Positions 14,001 to 14,869 of a DNA stretch of 14,869 nucleotides are shown piece by piece. The notes beneath the pieces are model-generated. The model was not told where the DNA came from. It worked only from the letters and a program-made list of their open reading frames with translations, and made no database searches. The stretch comes from Alphaproteobacteria bacterium (lineage in GTDB: Bacteria; Pseudomonadota; Alphaproteobacteria; JABAAW01). A program made the position numbers and the translations under genes. Location of the stretch: NCBI GenBank assembly GCA_014238625.1, contig JABAAS010000016.1:1-14869 (forward strand), in the 5' to 3' direction. Each line of letters opens with the position of its first letter. The stretch's first letter is position 1.

Positions 14001-14528
14001 TTAATAACGACTCAAAAATGCATCTGTGTTCATAGAGCCTAAAAAGCGGAGGGCTCGTTGGGTGAGTGGGAAAATATAGGGCGCGCTAAAGCTCTCCGAT
14101 AGCTGTCGGGAGAGGCGCGATTCGCTACCGAAGGTTTGTAAAAAGCCAAAAACAACGCAAACTATCACTAATCCTCGAAAAATGCCGTAAATTAGACCTA
14201 AAAATCTATCAAAACGCGCACTAACATAGTTACGCAGGCTGGCAGCGAGCATGTTTGTCAATATAAATAGAGCGGCAAAAACCAGTAAGAAGAAAACTCC
14301 AACAATCAGCAAAAAGCCAAGGCGACTGCTATCAAAAAATCTCAATAGAAACTCGTTCCAATAGGAATAGGTGAAATACAGTAGGGCGAGGGGTGCGAGC
14401 CAATTTAGGAGAGAGCAGAACTCGCCACTGAAGCGGCGACCATGCGAGAATACGCTCGAGGCGAAAATCAGACCTAGAACTACTAAATCGACAAAGAGGG
14501 GGGTGAGGAAGAAACCGTTTGCAGGCAT
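14001..14528 (-). CDS. cvpA: CvpA family membrane protein
   Basis: CvpA-family inner-membrane protein, known in Escherichia coli for colicin V production and often encoded before purF; its molecular role is unclear. The 175 residues have four predicted membrane helices: about 11-28 (FVDLVVLGLIFASSVF), 40-57, 70-95 and 108-128 (FLGLIYGIFRGLVIVCVVF). FDRFLGLIYGIFRG is the family hallmark. The frame is open a further 66 codons upstream to 14726, but that part is a Pro/Ser/His/Thr-rich translation of pyrimidine-rich DNA with no family match, so I start at ATG 14528, which gives a normal CvpA length. No Shine-Dalgarno is visible before it. purF follows after about 107 bases. Confidence 0.85.
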   Translation of the reverse strand: MPANGFFLTPLFVDLVVLGLIFASSVFSHGRRFSGEFCSLLNWLAPLALLYFTYSYWNEFLLRFFDSSRLGFLLIVGVFFLLVFAALFILTNMLAASLRNYVSARFDRFLGLIYGIFRGLVIVCVVFGFLQTFGSESRLSRQLSESFSAPYIFPLTQRALRFLGSMNTDAFLSRY

Positions 14529-14529
14529 G

Positions 14530-14690
14530 GAAGAGCGGGTTGAGGAGGGAGAGAGGAGGTGGGGGTTTTTGGTGGGGGGTAACAAGGTTAGGAGGTTAGA
14601 GTAGACGAATAGGCTTTGCAAGGATTTCGTGGTGAGCTGGGAGTGTGGGGGCGTGGCGTGTGGGTTGACACAAGGGGGGTGTGGGGGGCT
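14530..14690 (+). other. G-rich tract with G-quadruplex-like runs
   Basis: On + several runs of three to six G occur close together: near 14537-14578 (GGG, GGGGG, GGGGGG) and 14646-14688 (GGGGG, GGG, then two GGGGGG separated by TGT). The first cluster overlaps the region immediately before cvpA. Quadruplex formation is possible on + but some loops exceed seven bases. Confidence 0.4.
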
Positions 14691-14700
14691 TAAGCCCCCC
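14683..14700. other. Perfect 18-bp palindrome
   Basis: GGGGGGCTTAAGCCCCCC is its own reverse complement. It marks the boundary between the G-rich tract and the hairpin cluster. It lacks a T run, so it is not a typical terminator. It could be a dimeric-protein site or the apex of a repeat element. Confidence 0.7.
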
Positions 14701-14720
14701 GCAAAGCCCTGCGCAGCAGA

Positions 14721-14736
14721 GCGCACGATAGTGCGC
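14721..14736. other. GCGCAC/GTGCGC hairpin
   Basis: A six-base stem GCGCAC / GTGCGC with loop GATA. It shares its stem word with the terminator hairpin 15 bases away, suggesting that the two derive from the same repeat. Confidence 0.6.
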
Positions 14737-14745
14737 TTAAACTAC

Positions 14746-14770
14746 AAAAAGCGCACGGCTTGCCGTGCGC
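14746..14770 (-). terminator. Rho-independent terminator, minus strand
   Basis: On the minus strand GCGCACGGC and GCCGTGCGC form a perfect nine-base stem with a two-base loop (or eight bases with a four-base loop), followed directly by TTTTT. It would end a transcript entering from a minus-strand gene beyond the right edge, insulating cvpA-purF-SDR. On + the same hairpin has no T run. Confidence 0.75.
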
Positions 14771-14774
14771 AAAT

Positions 14775-14818
14775 GCACGAAGTGCTAACGCGCGTAGCGC
14801 GTCTATCTATGTGTTAGC
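14775..14818. other. Nested small hairpins (GCAC/GTGC, ACGCGC/GCGCGT, GCTAAC/GTTAGC)
   Basis: Three inverted repeats are packed into 44 bases: GCAC-GAA-GTGC at 14775-14785; ACGCGC-GTA-GCGCGT at 14788-14802; and an outer pair GCTAAC (14784-14789) with GTTAGC (14813-14818) that encloses most of the second. The first and third compete for the same bases. Confidence 0.55.
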
Positions 14819-14819
14819 T

Positions 14820-14869
14820 TGCGTCTATATTCGCATGCGCAACCTTACGGGCGCGCGAATATAGACGCA
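14820..14869. repeat. 15-bp inverted repeat with 20-base loop at window edge
   Basis: TGCGTCTATATTCGC (14820-14834) is the exact reverse complement of the last 15 bases of the window (14855-14869). The loop is G/C-rich. The arm may extend past the window, so its true length is unknown. Confidence 0.8.

Larger units (their letters stand above)
14529..14869. other. Region upstream of cvpA: G-rich tract, palindrome and hairpin cluster
   Basis: No gene is supported in these 341 bases. About 14530-14690 is G-rich on + (C/T-rich in the cvpA direction). 14683-14869 is a dense series of inverted repeats listed separately. Any cvpA promoter must lie between the terminator at 14746-14770 and 14528. 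Only a weak TTGCAA word near 14616 (minus strand) was noticed, without a convincing -10. Confidence 0.6.

Noticed and set aside
14529..14726. 66-residue N-terminal extension of CvpA
   Set aside because: It is Pro/Ser/His/Thr-rich, translated from pyrimidine-rich DNA next to a palindrome, and CvpA proteins normally begin close to the first membrane helix.

Overview
The window looks like the chromosome of an alphaproteobacterium; I cannot place it below class from sequence alone. The evidence is gene order and protein sequence. There is an mnmA-gatC-gatA-gatB operon, an rpsF-rpsR-rplI ribosomal operon, and a cvpA-purF-SDR block of the kind common in alphaproteobacteria. PurF has the propeptide and the four iron-sulfur cysteines. 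Housekeeping genes on the minus strand are near 50% GC (hand count 31/60 in one gatB line). The left cassette and the stretch after rplI are much more AT-rich (19/60 and 17/60 in single sampled lines).

Layout. 1-165: tail of an unrecognised gene on +. 166-770: gene-poor leader with a good promoter candidate. 771-3645: a tight three-gene + strand cassette. Its genes encode a MotA/TolQ-type channel protein with a long coiled-coil tail, a MotB/OmpA-type peptidoglycan-binding partner, and an HNH nuclease. This is the layout of a type II Zorya anti-phage system (zorA-zorB-zorE) and is the most notable content here. 3713-8503: gatB, gatA, gatC and mnmA, all on -, transcribed from mnmA towards gatB. 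8504-8804: divergent spacer with seven copies of a 13-bp repeat just upstream of rpsF. 8805-10459: rpsF, rpsR and rplI on +. 10486-11363: two AT-rich genes on + overlapping by ATGA, an orphan C-terminal domain of a CCA-adding enzyme and a hotdog thioesterase. 11393-14528: SDR, purF and cvpA on -, transcribed from cvpA towards the SDR gene. 14529-14869: G-rich (+ strand) DNA, a perfect palindrome, a cluster of hairpins including a minus-strand terminator, and a 15-bp inverted repeat that ends at the window edge.

How the genes work together. Zor proteins would form a proton-driven envelope motor that senses phage entry and licenses the nuclease. GatCAB corrects Glu-tRNA(Gln) and/or Asp-tRNA(Asn), and MnmA thiolates the wobble uridine of Glu, Gln and Lys tRNAs, so the operon is devoted to tRNA charging and decoding. 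S6, S18 and L9 are ribosomal proteins. PurF starts purine synthesis and CvpA is its usual operon partner.

A genome-style peculiarity is that five housekeeping proteins (S6, S18, L9, MnmA, PurF) carry tandem 12- or 15-bp repeats, always in frame, giving Ser/Glu/Gln/Asn/Lys-rich low-complexity tails or insertions. The one comparable non-coding array has a 13-bp unit. The Zor cassette, the CCA-domain gene and the thioesterase gene have none.
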